From Marivirga harenae (GTDB taxonomy: Bacteria > Bacteroidota > Bacteroidia > Cytophagales > Cyclobacteriaceae): 64,000 bases of DNA. The position numbers and the translations under genes are program-made. A model generated the notes under the pieces. The model did not search any database and was not told the DNA's origin. It was given only the letters and a program-made list of their open reading frames with translations. Below are positions 20,221-30,607 of the stretch, piece by piece; within the stretch, counting starts at the first letter, position 1, and each line of letters starts with the position of its first letter. The stretch is taken from contig NZ_CP130565.1 of assembly GCF_030534335.1 (NCBI RefSeq), forward strand, positions 2,935,501 through 2,999,500, written 5' to 3'.

Positions 20221-21984
20221 TCAAAATTCTTCCATATTATAAATCCTTCTAATCCTTGATCTAATAGCCCCTTTAGTCCTCCCAAAATGATTGGCTAAAT
20301 CTTTTGTGCTCAATCCTTCTTCAAACATGTATTTCAATTCTTTGTCCAGTTCATCATTCCATGGCGCATAGGCTTTTTTGTGCTTTTCCCTGATTTCTTC
20401 GACATCATAGGATTTTTCTTCGAAGCTGTTAACCTTTAAATCTTTAATAGAAGCATCGTCATTCACTTTCTTTTTCTTCAGTAAAATGATTTGCTCATTC
20501 TTAGGCCAATTCTCCGGTAGAAGTTCTTCCTCAATGTAAAGTTTATTTTGGGTTCTGGTTATTGCCACGTACAACAAATTGATTTCTTCGTTCAATTTTT
20601 CCTTTATCAAATCAGGAAGATTCTTTTGTTGGGATAATTTCTTTAATTTCTCTTCTGTCAAGAAATCATTTACCAAATGCACTGACCCATATTCCATTCC
20701 TTTACATCTATGAACTGTAGAGAATATGATGTTGGCTTTTTCTCTATCCTGATTTTCTACATGTTTTTCTTTTAGTTGCTTGATATATTCCGGTATTTCA
20801 TTTCCATATTCTCTCACCAACTCCACCATCATACCCAATTGCATATCTTCGGTCTTCTCAATATACTCTTCCAAATTTTCCAGCGTATTCATCTTTTTAA
20901 TTAATGGGTCACGGATGAATTTCCTTTTCCCATTGTACAGATTCAAAACATCATAGAGCGAAGTGCCATCATCAGCATAAGTGTAGGAGTTAATATTGCC
21001 TTCGAAATAAATTCCCTCTAAGTTCGCCCGTTCGGATATGTAGTCGATTGCTTTCGTTAATAAACCTAGGTTGGTGCGAGCCAATACTGCCTTCTGTTCA
21101 CCTTTTGAAGGCTCACCTTTACCTTTTATGTGGAACTTCACATCTGCTTGAAGATGTTTTTTTCTTTCCACAATGGCCTGAGCCAATCGGGCTATTTTTT
21201 CATTGAATCTAAAGCTACTGGATAGTTCAAACGCTTTAAAATTCACCATTTCCAATGAGTTTACCGCATAGCGCCATGAGTAAATTTGCTGATGAGTATC
21301 GCCAACTATTACCTTCACTGCTTTTTGCTGAAGGAACACATCCAGCATGGCAGGAGAGGCGTCTTGCCCCTCGTCAAAAAGAATGTAATCATATTTTAAC
21401 TGGGGTTTGAGTAGTTGAAATTTCTTTAAATAGAAGTCATGAGTCATCGCGATTTCGCCACTGTTCATTTTGGCCAAAAACTCTCGGGTTTTCTTTTTGA
21501 TGTACGAGTAGTTACTTTTTACAAATGTATAGACCTTTTTATCAGAAATGGTGTCCTGATAATTCAATTCTCCCACTTTGGTAGCATTGCTATTGCAAAA
21601 ATATGCAGTGAATTTATTAATATGGTTGGCCATTATCATTTCGGCCATGGGCTCACTTTTTATATTAAGGTCTAAAATATCAGCCAATTCATGGTTTTTG
21701 TACCCGGTGCTATTAATTTCTAGATTGTTTCCAACGATTACATGCTTGAATGCCAACGAATGTGCAGTTTGTACTTCAACATTGAAAAGCTTTTTAGATT
21801 TAAATTTTTTGGTGGCTTCCAATTTTACAGATTTGTTAAAAGCCAGATAGAGAATTTTACTGTTTTTAGGTCTGCTTTCTGCATAAGCAATCAAGGTAGT
21901 GGTTTTGCCAGATCCTGCTACTGCATTAATTTTGATGTTTTCATTTGATGTGATAATGGAGGATTGTTGTTTAGTTAATTGCAT
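20221..21984 (-). CDS. UvrD/Rep-like SF1 DNA helicase with C-terminal HTH
   Basis: A superfamily 1A helicase (587 residues). Walker A AVAGSGKTTT is at 21-30, DEGQD (motif II) at 204-208, GDTHQQIYSWR (motif III) at 228-238, and the VAITR motif VI is near the end of the core. The last about 45 residues (WNDELDKELKYMFEEG, then LSTKDLANHFGRTKGAIRS) look like a helix-turn-helix of Myb/SANT type often found at the ends of helicases. The motif order recalls FBH1-type helicases. A role in DNA repair or recombination is inferred. Not part of a visible operon. Confidence 0.85.
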   Translation of the reverse strand: MQLTKQQSSIITSNENIKINAVAGSGKTTTLIAYAESRPKNSKILYLAFNKSVKLEATKKFKSKKLFNVEVQTAHSLAFKHVIVGNNLEINSTGYKNHELADILDLNIKSEPMAEMIMANHINKFTAYFCNSNATKVGELNYQDTISDKKVYTFVKSNYSYIKKKTREFLAKMNSGEIAMTHDFYLKKFQLLKPQLKYDYILFDEGQDASPAMLDVFLQQKAVKVIVGDTHQQIYSWRYAVNSLEMVNFKAFELSSSFRFNEKIARLAQAIVERKKHLQADVKFHIKGKGEPSKGEQKAVLARTNLGLLTKAIDYISERANLEGIYFEGNINSYTYADDGTSLYDVLNLYNGKRKFIRDPLIKKMNTLENLEEYIEKTEDMQLGMMVELVREYGNEIPEYIKQLKEKHVENQDREKANIIFSTVHRCKGMEYGSVHLVNDFLTEEKLKKLSQQKNLPDLIKEKLNEEINLLYVAITRTQNKLYIEEELLPENWPKNEQIILLKKKKVNDDASIKDLKVNSFEEKSYDVEEIREKHKKAYAPWNDELDKELKYMFEEGLSTKDLANHFGRTKGAIRSRIRRIYNMEEF

Positions 21985-22167
21985 TGGTTGATAATTTTAA
22001 ACTAATCCTTATGTAGATAGACTTCAATATGTGTTAATCAGTTAATATATACTTTTAAAATTATTAAAATTATATAAATCAAAAAATTGATTGAGGCAAT
22101 AATCAGTTGAGAAGTTATCGACTAGTATAGTTGAAATGAAAGTAGAATATTGATTATAGAATTTAAG

Positions 22168-22175
22168 TATATTTG
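22168..22175 (+). promoter_or_regulatory. Promoter -7 box of the serine hydrolase gene
   Basis: TATATTTG matches TAnnTTTG exactly, about 73 bases upstream of the TTG start. There is no -33 box at the usual distance. Confidence 0.4.
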
Positions 22176-22248
22176 CTCCGTTTTTGATGCAACCAATCGT
22201 TTTTGCAATGCATCTCTTCCTTAGTCACTACCAAAAATTTTAAAGATT

Positions 22249-23301
22249 TTGAAAAAAATACTTCCCCTTTTATCCATTATATTTCTTTTTGCATGTGCCG
22301 AAAAAGAAGCAGGATTGGAATATATTTCTCATCAGGAAAGTGGTTTAGAATCACATATGTTGGATAGTTTAGATAACTTTTTGGGTTCTGCAGGCTCATC
22401 ATCTTTAATGATCATGATTGATGGTAAAATTGCACATCAATATGGCGACATTACTAAAAAACATACTGTACATTCCATTAGGAAATCATTAATTAATAGT
22501 TTGTACGGAATTGCTATAGAAGAGGGATTGATAGATACTAGCGCAACACTAGAAGAGTTGGGAATTGATGATCTTAATACATTGACCAAGCAAGAAAAAC
22601 AAGCTAGTGTTGCAGATCTTTTAAAGTCTCGTTCTGGTGTTTATCACCATGCAGGAGCAGTTTCAGAGGGAATGTTGGAAAATATGCCTCAACGGGGTCA
22701 ATATGCTCCAGGCGAATATTTTTATTACAATAACTGGGATTTCAATGTTCTCGGTTACATACTAGAAGAGGCTACCAATAAAACTATATACGCATTATTT
22801 GAGGAGAAAATTGCAAAACCTATTGGTATGGAAGACTATGCTGGTGAATTTAGTGAAATAGACGGTGAAAACCCGGATTCTGAAATTCCTGAAACTGATG
22901 GGTTCTATCAGAAAGAATCTTCAAAATCTAAATATCCAGCTTATCACTTTAGGCTTTCATCTCGGGATATGGCACGCTATGGACAGCTTTATTTACAAAA
23001 TGGAAGGTGGCATGGAAAGCAGATTGTACCAAAAAAATGGATAGAAGCTAGTACTACTCCTCATAGCATTACGAATCCTGACTATGGTATCGCCTATGGA
23101 ATGCTTTGGTATGTATTGTATCCAAATGAAAATAGAAGTACTAAATCCTATTACCATACTGGAAATGGTGTTCATATGTTGGGTGTTTACCCAGGAAGTA
23201 ATATGGTTTTAATCCATAGAGTAGACACTGAATCCCCTTACAGTTTTCATCAAGGAAATTTTTACCAAATGATATCCAAGGTATTTGGGAGCTTCAAATA
23301 G
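22249..23301 (+). CDS. Beta-lactamase-fold serine hydrolase lipoprotein
   Basis: A 350-residue protein of the class C beta-lactamase/penicillin-binding-protein fold (esterase or D-alanyl peptidase relative). The N-terminus is a lipoprotein signal with LFAC. The SxxK motif is Ser76-Ile-Arg-Lys79, a Tyr-x-Asn-like YYN lies in GEYFYYNNWD, and HTG (in place of KTG) is in YYHTGNGVHM. The start is TTG. Substrate unknown. Its stop codon touches the next, convergent gene. Confidence 0.85.
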   Translation: MKKILPLLSIIFLFACAEKEAGLEYISHQESGLESHMLDSLDNFLGSAGSSSLMIMIDGKIAHQYGDITKKHTVHSIRKSLINSLYGIAIEEGLIDTSATLEELGIDDLNTLTKQEKQASVADLLKSRSGVYHHAGAVSEGMLENMPQRGQYAPGEYFYYNNWDFNVLGYILEEATNKTIYALFEEKIAKPIGMEDYAGEFSEIDGENPDSEIPETDGFYQKESSKSKYPAYHFRLSSRDMARYGQLYLQNGRWHGKQIVPKKWIEASTTPHSITNPDYGIAYGMLWYVLYPNENRSTKSYYHTGNGVHMLGVYPGSNMVLIHRVDTESPYSFHQGNFYQMISKVFGSFK

Positions 23302-25341
23302 TTACTTTGCCACAATAGTAAACTCTACTCGCCTGTTTTTAGCTCTGCCCTCATCAGTATCATTGCTATTTATCGGAGCCGTTTCTCCCATCCCTTTCGC
23401 AGTCATTCTATCTGATGCAATTCCTTTTTCAATTAAGTATTCCATTACTGATTGCGCTCTGCCTTCACTTAAAGTTAAGTTATAGTCATCACTGCCTTTG
23501 CTATCAGTATGCCCAATAATATCTATTTTGATACCTGCATTTTGAATCATTAAATCTGTCAGCCGATCTAATTCCGGGAATGAAACTTCTTTTAGTGTGG
23601 TTTTATCAAAATTGAAATAGATGTTGTTTATGATTACTGTTTTACCTACTTCAATAGGTGACATTTCCAATGTAGTAGAATACTCTCTAAAATCTTGATT
23701 ATCGCCAATGGTCAAACTGTCTTCCAGATTCAGATAATTTATTTTTTTACCCCTAATGACTAGTTCGCCATGCTTCGGAACTTTGAGCTGAAAAGTACCA
23801 TCAGTATTGCTAGTTAAACTACTAAAAGTAGAGTCTTGAATTTCAAAGCTAAGCTCTGCTTCTAATGGTTCTTTAGATTTTTCGTCTATCACTATGCCAG
23901 AAATAAGGTAGGGTTTATAAGCTTTGTTCATTTGGTAATCCTTTCTGATCTCATAGGTGTATTCGCCTTCTGGTATTTTCACCGAAAATGCTTCTATAAT
24001 GTCTTCATACTCATCTGATAGAACTCTGATTTCATAATCTCCAGCACCATTTAAATTGATTGCATAACCACCATCTTTAAACCTAGTCCCAGCAGAGTCC
24101 GTGAAATTTTTCTTTTTAACGATTACTTTAGCATTTACAGGGTTTAAGGTTCTAGCGTCCGTAATCAAGCCGTTTAAAGTAACTTTTGTTTCTATTGGAG
24201 TTAAATAGAAATCTTTATTAATTACAGTATCCTTCAAAATGTTTGTTAAATCTAAGGTTTCATTTAATTGTTCATATCCTATTTTTGCAGAAATGAAACT
24301 GAAGTTTTTATTTTGATAGGTTGTGAATTTGTATTTTCCATCGGATTTAACATCAAAATTTAGTGCCTTGCTACCTTCAGGTTCAGCAGTTAAGTAGACG
24401 GCTAAAGGTTCTTTGCTAGCTGCATTGAATACCTGGCCTTTGACGATAATTTTTGCTTTAGGAATTAAGCCATATACGTTCATGTTGCTTCCATCAGCGC
24501 TCACATAAGTTCGGGTTGTAAAAGCATTATTCCCAGTCTCATCAACAGAAAAGTAAGAGTCAAATCCATCAGTATTAATAGGAGTGCCAATATTCTCTGG
24601 TTCGCTCCAATTCAGCCAACTGTCATCCAGTCTTTTTACTTTCCAGATATCCACTCCTCCCATCCCACCATCTCGATTACTAGCATAGTACATCACTTTA
24701 TCATTTTCGGTTAAATAGGGGCCAAATTCATCTTTATAGGTGCTAAGAGACTTTATCATTATGGGTTTGGAATAGTTGCCATCTGCTTTTCTCATGCTTA
24801 AGTAAAGGTCGCTATACGGTTTTTTCGAACGTTCATTCATGTAGATTATGATTGCGCTGCGGTCCTGACTAATAGTTGCACCTGAAAACACACCCTGATT
24901 CATTTCCTCATAATCTTCCACTTCTAACTCTTCCGTTTTGCCCCAACCTTTATTATCCTTTGTTACAATCGAAAAGCCATCTTTATTTTTATTTCTTCCT
25001 CCTCGTATGAACAAGGCATTTCCCTCATCTAAAATCGTGTATACCTGATTAAACTTTCTTTTGTTGAATGGTGACTCCATATGTATGGCCTGACCCCAGC
25101 TTCCGTCCGCTTGCTTATCCGAATACCATATATCCTGAGAATTGTCCCGTCCCTCGTTATTTTCAGGATGATTTGAAATGGTAAAATATAGTCTTTGATT
25201 ATCAGGAGTGACAAGGGGAGCACTTTCATGATAGCGTGAGTTAACTTCTTTATTGAGTTCTACTAATTGATAAAGAATTTGCTCATTTTGTGCAGAAATT
25301 AAATAGGGCAGAAATAAAAAGAGGAATCCTAGCTTTTTCAT
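23302..25341 (-). CDS. OmpA-family protein with PD40 and carboxypeptidase-regulatory-like domains
   Basis: An outer-membrane-associated protein (679 residues). The signal peptide ends near residue 17 (LISAQ). A PD40 beta-propeller occupies roughly 25-290, several carboxypeptidase-regulatory-like repeats roughly 300-560, and an OmpA-like peptidoglycan-binding domain with FDKTTLKEVSFPELDRL and GHTDSKGSDDYNLTLSEGRA fills the C-terminus. Proteins of this order include type IX secretion components, but PorE also has TPRs, which are absent here. The role is therefore structural or secretion-linked by inference. A clean match to a named protein was not possible. Confidence 0.88.
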   Translation of the reverse strand: MKKLGFLFLFLPYLISAQNEQILYQLVELNKEVNSRYHESAPLVTPDNQRLYFTISNHPENNEGRDNSQDIWYSDKQADGSWGQAIHMESPFNKRKFNQVYTILDEGNALFIRGGRNKNKDGFSIVTKDNKGWGKTEELEVEDYEEMNQGVFSGATISQDRSAIIIYMNERSKKPYSDLYLSMRKADGNYSKPIMIKSLSTYKDEFGPYLTENDKVMYYASNRDGGMGGVDIWKVKRLDDSWLNWSEPENIGTPINTDGFDSYFSVDETGNNAFTTRTYVSADGSNMNVYGLIPKAKIIVKGQVFNAASKEPLAVYLTAEPEGSKALNFDVKSDGKYKFTTYQNKNFSFISAKIGYEQLNETLDLTNILKDTVINKDFYLTPIETKVTLNGLITDARTLNPVNAKVIVKKKNFTDSAGTRFKDGGYAINLNGAGDYEIRVLSDEYEDIIEAFSVKIPEGEYTYEIRKDYQMNKAYKPYLISGIVIDEKSKEPLEAELSFEIQDSTFSSLTSNTDGTFQLKVPKHGELVIRGKKINYLNLEDSLTIGDNQDFREYSTTLEMSPIEVGKTVIINNIYFNFDKTTLKEVSFPELDRLTDLMIQNAGIKIDIIGHTDSKGSDDYNLTLSEGRAQSVMEYLIEKGIASDRMTAKGMGETAPINSNDTDEGRAKNRRVEFTIVAK

Positions 25342-25530
25342 ATTTGATATTTTGACGTAAATATTAATAAAAAGAAGAAAAATAGCTATTCATCGAATAA
25401 TAATATCCCTTTGTCTGTAATATTTACAATTAGATTATATCAAATCTATAGTCACAAGCTAATTTAAGGATCGCAAACCTAAAACTTATTTTCTATTGAG
25501 TGATTTCAGACTGGGAGAAATACTTGAAAT

Positions 25531-28500
25531 TTAGTCTTCGATTTGGTCTTTATTTTCTTTGTAATAGGCCTTTGCTTCTTCTTTGCTCTTTTTGATGCCA
25601 ATACTACTTACTGCACCGCTTAAAAGGGCTTTTGCCCACAAGTTAAAAATTGATCTACTTTCAATTCGCTCATAAAAGATATTTCCTTGTTGCAGTTTAA
25701 ACCATCGGGGATTTTTGTTACTCACTACGAAGCTGTTCGCAAATATGGTTTTGAGGTTGTTTCCAAATCCTTTGGATTGATACGTTTCCCTGTCTAAGAT
25801 GTCAATTTTCAAATTATTATATCGAAATTCCATCAATCCCTCAGCATAATCTTCATTTCCCTTAAAATTGATATTTACGCCTTCATTATATCCAGAGCGG
25901 ACCTCAATTGCCCCTAGTGGTATTAACATTTCATTCAAATTTCTTAATTCCATTGGACTAATATTCCCAAGAAATTGAAATTCACCTTTTTCCGAAGGTA
26001 TAGGGAAATTCACTTTGGTATTAAATTTAGCGGCCTCATTTAATCTCCCCTTTGCTTGCAACAACATTGGCTTCCCACTTTTAAAATGGTGGCTTCTCAT
26101 ATTAAAAATAAATCCACTGTCAATGTTTAGGGTCATGGTTCCAATACCCGAAGCTTCCTTTGGCACTATATGAATATGTATATCAGAGTTTACCAAAACG
26201 GAATCCACGCTGAAAGCAAAGTCAGATTTTGAAAGTACTTGTTGTGGCATGGGTACTCGCCTCTGATCATTATGAGGGACGTTTAGGTCGCGAAATACCG
26301 TAAGATCTCCATTTGCAACTTTTAATTTATTAAGGATGAATTTTTCAGCAATTAACAAACTATCAATATTTAGCTGTTCTAATTCTAGTGATGATATATC
26401 TAACTTAAACCAATCATTTTGTGATTGAATGTGATCGCTATATTCAAAACGGTCATATTTCGACCTCATTTTTATATTATGAGCCTGAAAGTTGGATGCA
26501 GGATAACTGAAGGTATATTCATCGGCATAAACAGTATAGTGTTTACCAAAATTTTCTCTATAATCTTTACCTGTGAAAATTAAAGATTCAATGTGATGAT
26601 GTATTTCTTTTGGATTTAATGTCGAATCTACCTTTAAAGCATTTATAGATAAGTCTGCTTGTCTAACGTAGAAATTTCTTTTTCTTTCTTTATGAAAAAT
26701 CTTAATGTTGATATTATTGGAATTCAATTGCTCGATCTTCAATTGCTTGAAAGGTAATTCGATACTTTCGGCTATTGAAGATTTATCCTGATTTTCAATC
26801 TTAAAGTTAAAGTTCGTTTTCGTACTGCTAATTTCTTGAATAACTACTCTATTTTTTCGTAAATACTCACCCAAATAGGCATTTTGAAGTTTTAGATTTT
26901 GAATTTCCAAAGAAGTAGCACTGTCAGATCCCATAAATCTAAAACTTCTTATTTCTCCCGCTTTATCATAGCTTCGATAGCTCAAGTTTTTGACGGCAAT
27001 TGTATCTGAATTTGCTGTATAAAGAGTAAAAGTTTCATTATTAATTGTAAAATCCTCTGCATAAACCAGATCGCTATTGGCTTTTTTAGGAAAGTTAAGA
27101 TTTTGAAATTCCAATTTTGAGTTAAAACTCTGAAATTTGCTATTTTTATTTTCGGCATTCAAAAGTGAAACACTAGATCGCACTACATTAACATTGGCAT
27201 TCCCAACTGCAAATTTAAATTTACTAGCATTTTCATTTTTTGATTCGAAATATTTATTTAAAGCTGTAGTCCCAATGTAATTCAATTGTTCAATATTGAT
27301 CAACATATTATCTGCTTCAAAACTGTTGTTTTGAAAAAGCGCATCTTTATTGAAATTACTAAATTTGATTTCTGGTATTTTTACATCAAGAGATAAACTG
27401 TCATTTCGTTGTATAGGCTGTATATTCAATTGCTGAAGAGATAATTGATTTTGATTTTTCGGAAGAACTAATTTTGTCACGCTAATCCGATGTTTTAATT
27501 GCTCATCTTCAAATCGTAAATCCTTAGCTAAAATCTGAAAAAGCCTTACTTCATTTTGATAATTAAGATCAATATCAAAATCAGCAATATTCAAACTTCG
27601 GTATTTATCGATTTGGTATTTTAATGCACCTTCTTGAAGTAGAATATTGATTGGTTTTTGAGGAAATATCCATGCATTACCCTTGTTAGATTGTTTTTTC
27701 AAGTCTTTATAGCTAAGCTTTAATTGAGGTTTTAAAAGTGTTAAACTGTCTATATTGAGCTTTTTCTTATTAATGATGCTATCCAATTCAACACCCCTAA
27801 GACTTAAGTAATCGATTTTTATTTGGTCTCTCAACCCTTGAAAATCTAAATTTAAATTGTTTAGATCCAGCGAGTGAAGATTATTTTGCGATTGAAAAGT
27901 GCTTATACGAACTTTTCCGTTCGTCATATTATAAACCAATTCCTGTCCATTTATTAAGGTACTATCAGATATTTTGTGCCATGATTGTAGCGTTGAATCT
28001 ATCTGTAAAAAGTGCGCTTGAATGTTTAAAGACTTTCCTTTAAATATATCCGCAACCTGCAGATCAGAATTGAGCACTGCAAATTTCTTCAACTTTATTT
28101 CAGTGAAATTTTTACCTAGTATTTTGTACAATTCTTCAGGTGTAATGATTGCTTGCTGTTTGTCACTATTTTTAAAATAGGGAGGAGTTATTTCTATTTT
28201 TGCATTTCTAAGTGTCAAATCCTGTAAATCAATGCGATCGTTATCATAAATATTTCTGTGGGCTATTCCTCGCATTTCAAGTATGGGAAGGTTTAAGGTG
28301 AACTGCGTTAAAGTGCTGTCTTTCAGTGTTCTGGACGGTCTTATTTCTAGGTTCTTGACAAGTAGGGTAGAGTCAAGAGTGTTGAAATTCAACTTTTTGA
28401 ATTTGATGTTATGAAGATTGTCAGGCAAAAGATAATCATAGTCATTAATTTCAACTGAAGCATTTTCAAAATAGTGAATAATGTTTTGAATATCTCTTTG

Positions 28501-29622
28501 TGTGGAGTCCAGCTCAATATTGAATAAATCGATACTTATGTTGTCGGATAAAAATCTTTGTTGATTATCGCCCTTTAAAGTTAGATTGAGACCCCCTTCG
28601 TGAATTCTAAAGTCATTTATCTTTATTAAATCAAAGAGAGCTAGTAATGAGGCACCTATGCTGTTTTCAGCTTGCTCTGTATTTAGCTTTCTAGATTTCA
28701 GAACAGATTGGATTTTGATCTTAGGTTTTGGAATATTGACTTGCTCAACTACCAGAAAATTATCCTCATATGCTTTTAGATAATTGATTCCTTTCAATTC
28801 TAAAGTAGGGACATCTATATCGTATACATTTTGATTTTGTTTTTCAAATACTTCTGCTCCATCAATATCCTTTCGAACAGTAATTTTGAGATCATTGAAA
28901 TTGAGAATTGAATCTTTGGTGGAAAGTTCAAAGCCTTCAAAACTCAATTCATGAATGCTGTCAGGAAGTAATATAGATTGTTGGTTAACACCTAAATTAA
29001 TGGCTTCAGAGTAGAAGATTTTCTTCTTTTTCCTTTGTTGTGAAACAGTAAATTCTTCCACTGAAAAGTCAATGGCTTTCAATTTGAAATTACTAGGTGA
29101 ATGATTTACAGATCCGCTTCTTACTTTTAAGAAATTGATTTGCAATAAATCTAGATATTGAGATATAACATCGTAAAGTTGACCTGTTTCCCGCCCAAAT
29201 TTTAGTGGTTTTTTTTCAGGATTTATTTTGGTCATGAATAACTTCGGGTCAATCACTTCGATTCCATCTACAACTAGTTCCTTATCTGTGTAAATTCTGA
29301 TTACTGATTCTAGTGAGATATAGACTTGAGCCACTTGTGCTTCATAAATGTTTTTAGCGTTAATGGAATCTTGCCTGTTTTCAGGAGTGGCTGTAAGTTC
29401 TAGATTATTGATGGTGATCGACTTTTTAAAGAGATTTAATTCGATATCATCGAAATTAATTCGATAAAGTCCTTGGCTTTCTTTTGCAATTAGTTCTTGT
29501 AAATAGTCGCCCGAAATTCTGTTTCCTACTTTTCTTAACTGGTCGTTTACAATGAAGCCAACAGCGAAAATAAGTATGGCAAAGCCGATAGTTCGGTATA
29601 ATCTTTTACGTTTTCGGTTCAT
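25531..29622 (-). CDS. Very large AsmA-like protein
   Basis: A 1363-residue protein. A single N-terminal membrane segment (about residues 13-29) is followed by one long, repetitive, probably beta-rich region of the AsmA/DUF748 type, with many lines of the form LDLxNLxLDF or LxLxNxxIxI. No catalytic motif is apparent. AsmA-like proteins are thought to bridge the inner and outer membranes and move lipids. That role is inference from fold. The gene is the longest in the window and stands alone. Confidence 0.75.
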   Translation of the reverse strand: MNRKRKRLYRTIGFAILIFAVGFIVNDQLRKVGNRISGDYLQELIAKESQGLYRINFDDIELNLFKKSITINNLELTATPENRQDSINAKNIYEAQVAQVYISLESVIRIYTDKELVVDGIEVIDPKLFMTKINPEKKPLKFGRETGQLYDVISQYLDLLQINFLKVRSGSVNHSPSNFKLKAIDFSVEEFTVSQQRKKKKIFYSEAINLGVNQQSILLPDSIHELSFEGFELSTKDSILNFNDLKITVRKDIDGAEVFEKQNQNVYDIDVPTLELKGINYLKAYEDNFLVVEQVNIPKPKIKIQSVLKSRKLNTEQAENSIGASLLALFDLIKINDFRIHEGGLNLTLKGDNQQRFLSDNISIDLFNIELDSTQRDIQNIIHYFENASVEINDYDYLLPDNLHNIKFKKLNFNTLDSTLLVKNLEIRPSRTLKDSTLTQFTLNLPILEMRGIAHRNIYDNDRIDLQDLTLRNAKIEITPPYFKNSDKQQAIITPEELYKILGKNFTEIKLKKFAVLNSDLQVADIFKGKSLNIQAHFLQIDSTLQSWHKISDSTLINGQELVYNMTNGKVRISTFQSQNNLHSLDLNNLNLDFQGLRDQIKIDYLSLRGVELDSIINKKKLNIDSLTLLKPQLKLSYKDLKKQSNKGNAWIFPQKPINILLQEGALKYQIDKYRSLNIADFDIDLNYQNEVRLFQILAKDLRFEDEQLKHRISVTKLVLPKNQNQLSLQQLNIQPIQRNDSLSLDVKIPEIKFSNFNKDALFQNNSFEADNMLINIEQLNYIGTTALNKYFESKNENASKFKFAVGNANVNVVRSSVSLLNAENKNSKFQSFNSKLEFQNLNFPKKANSDLVYAEDFTINNETFTLYTANSDTIAVKNLSYRSYDKAGEIRSFRFMGSDSATSLEIQNLKLQNAYLGEYLRKNRVVIQEISSTKTNFNFKIENQDKSSIAESIELPFKQLKIEQLNSNNINIKIFHKERKRNFYVRQADLSINALKVDSTLNPKEIHHHIESLIFTGKDYRENFGKHYTVYADEYTFSYPASNFQAHNIKMRSKYDRFEYSDHIQSQNDWFKLDISSLELEQLNIDSLLIAEKFILNKLKVANGDLTVFRDLNVPHNDQRRVPMPQQVLSKSDFAFSVDSVLVNSDIHIHIVPKEASGIGTMTLNIDSGFIFNMRSHHFKSGKPMLLQAKGRLNEAAKFNTKVNFPIPSEKGEFQFLGNISPMELRNLNEMLIPLGAIEVRSGYNEGVNINFKGNEDYAEGLMEFRYNNLKIDILDRETYQSKGFGNNLKTIFANSFVVSNKNPRWFKLQQGNIFYERIESRSIFNLWAKALLSGAVSSIGIKKSKEEAKAYYKENKDQIED

Positions 29623-29755
29623 AGAAATCTAAAAGCTTAAGATAAGCTTTTTGACTGAATTAGTAGTGAATTTGATTTAAAATCTAATTTAATAGTTAGT
29701 TAAAACTAAGGATTTCTATTTCTGTACTGTATTTTACTTTAACTGGGAAGAGAAT

Positions 29756-30484
29756 TTACACTTGTCTTACATCCAAAATGACGTCCGTGTATTGACCCAA
29801 ATTATTAATGAGGTGGAAATACTTTTCAGCTACTTCTGCTTCACTACTTAGCTGGTTGTCTGCTTTTAGATTTTTGAATTTATCTACCCCACTGAAGGAT
29901 TTTTCATTAGTGTTTCGAATTTGTGTTTGCATTTCAGTATCTACTACTCCAGGTGCAATAGCTTTGATGATGAAGCCGGTTCCATCCATTTCAGCTTCTT
30001 TCGCTGCTACTTTTGAAGCCATATCTAATGCAGCTTTTGAAGCGCAATATCCTGACCAGCCGTCAACAGCATTTTTACCTGCTCCAGAACTGATATTAAT
30101 GATGATTTTTTCACTTTCATTATCTTTCAAATCACGTATAAACTGATTCATCAGAAGGAGAGGAGCATTTACATTTAAATCAAATAAAGCGGGAATGCTT
30201 TTACAATCAATTTCTCCTAAATGCTCAATATCCCCTAAAGTTCCGGCATTGTTTATTAATACGATCTTTTGAAAACCTGAAGTATTCGAAAATATTTGAG
30301 GCAATTTTTCAAGAAGCGTAGGAATATTAGACAAATCATAAGTCAATGCTTTGTAATTTTCATGCTCAATAAAATGAGTTCTATTGATTCCCCATACTTC
30401 AGCCCCAGTTTTTAAGGCTTTTTCAGCCAATCCTCTTCCAATACCCTTGCTTGCTCCTGTTATAATGAATAGTGATTTCTTCAT
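29756..30484 (-). CDS. Short-chain dehydrogenase/reductase (sepiapterin-reductase-like)
   Basis: An NAD(P)H-dependent oxidoreductase (242 residues) of the classical SDR family. The cofactor motif TGASKGIG is at 9-16 and NNAG at 78-81. The catalytic tetrad includes Ser132/133, Tyr146 and Lys150 (YCASK). Its overall layout is nearest to sepiapterin-type reductases. The substrate is unknown. Confidence 0.88.
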   Translation of the reverse strand: MKKSLFIITGASKGIGRGLAEKALKTGAEVWGINRTHFIEHENYKALTYDLSNIPTLLEKLPQIFSNTSGFQKIVLINNAGTLGDIEHLGEIDCKSIPALFDLNVNAPLLLMNQFIRDLKDNESEKIIINISSGAGKNAVDGWSGYCASKAALDMASKVAAKEAEMDGTGFIIKAIAPGVVDTEMQTQIRNTNEKSFSGVDKFKNLKADNQLSSEAEVAEKYFHLINNLGQYTDVILDVRQV

Positions 30485-30553
30485 AATGTAAATATTAATG
30501 CCTTATACATAATCGAATGAGATGAATTTAAGTTTTGTTTTATGGCGTACAAA

Positions 30554-30587
30554 AAAGCCCGGAATTTCATTTAAAATTACGGGCTTT
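30554..30587 (-). terminator. Terminator after hslU
   Basis: AAAGCCCG (30554-30561) pairs with CGGGCTTT (30580-30587), with an inner AATTT/AAATT pair, and has an A-run on the plus side that reads as a T-run on the minus transcript. Confidence 0.8.
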
Positions 30588-30607
30588 AATAATTGATGAA
30601 TTTTAGA

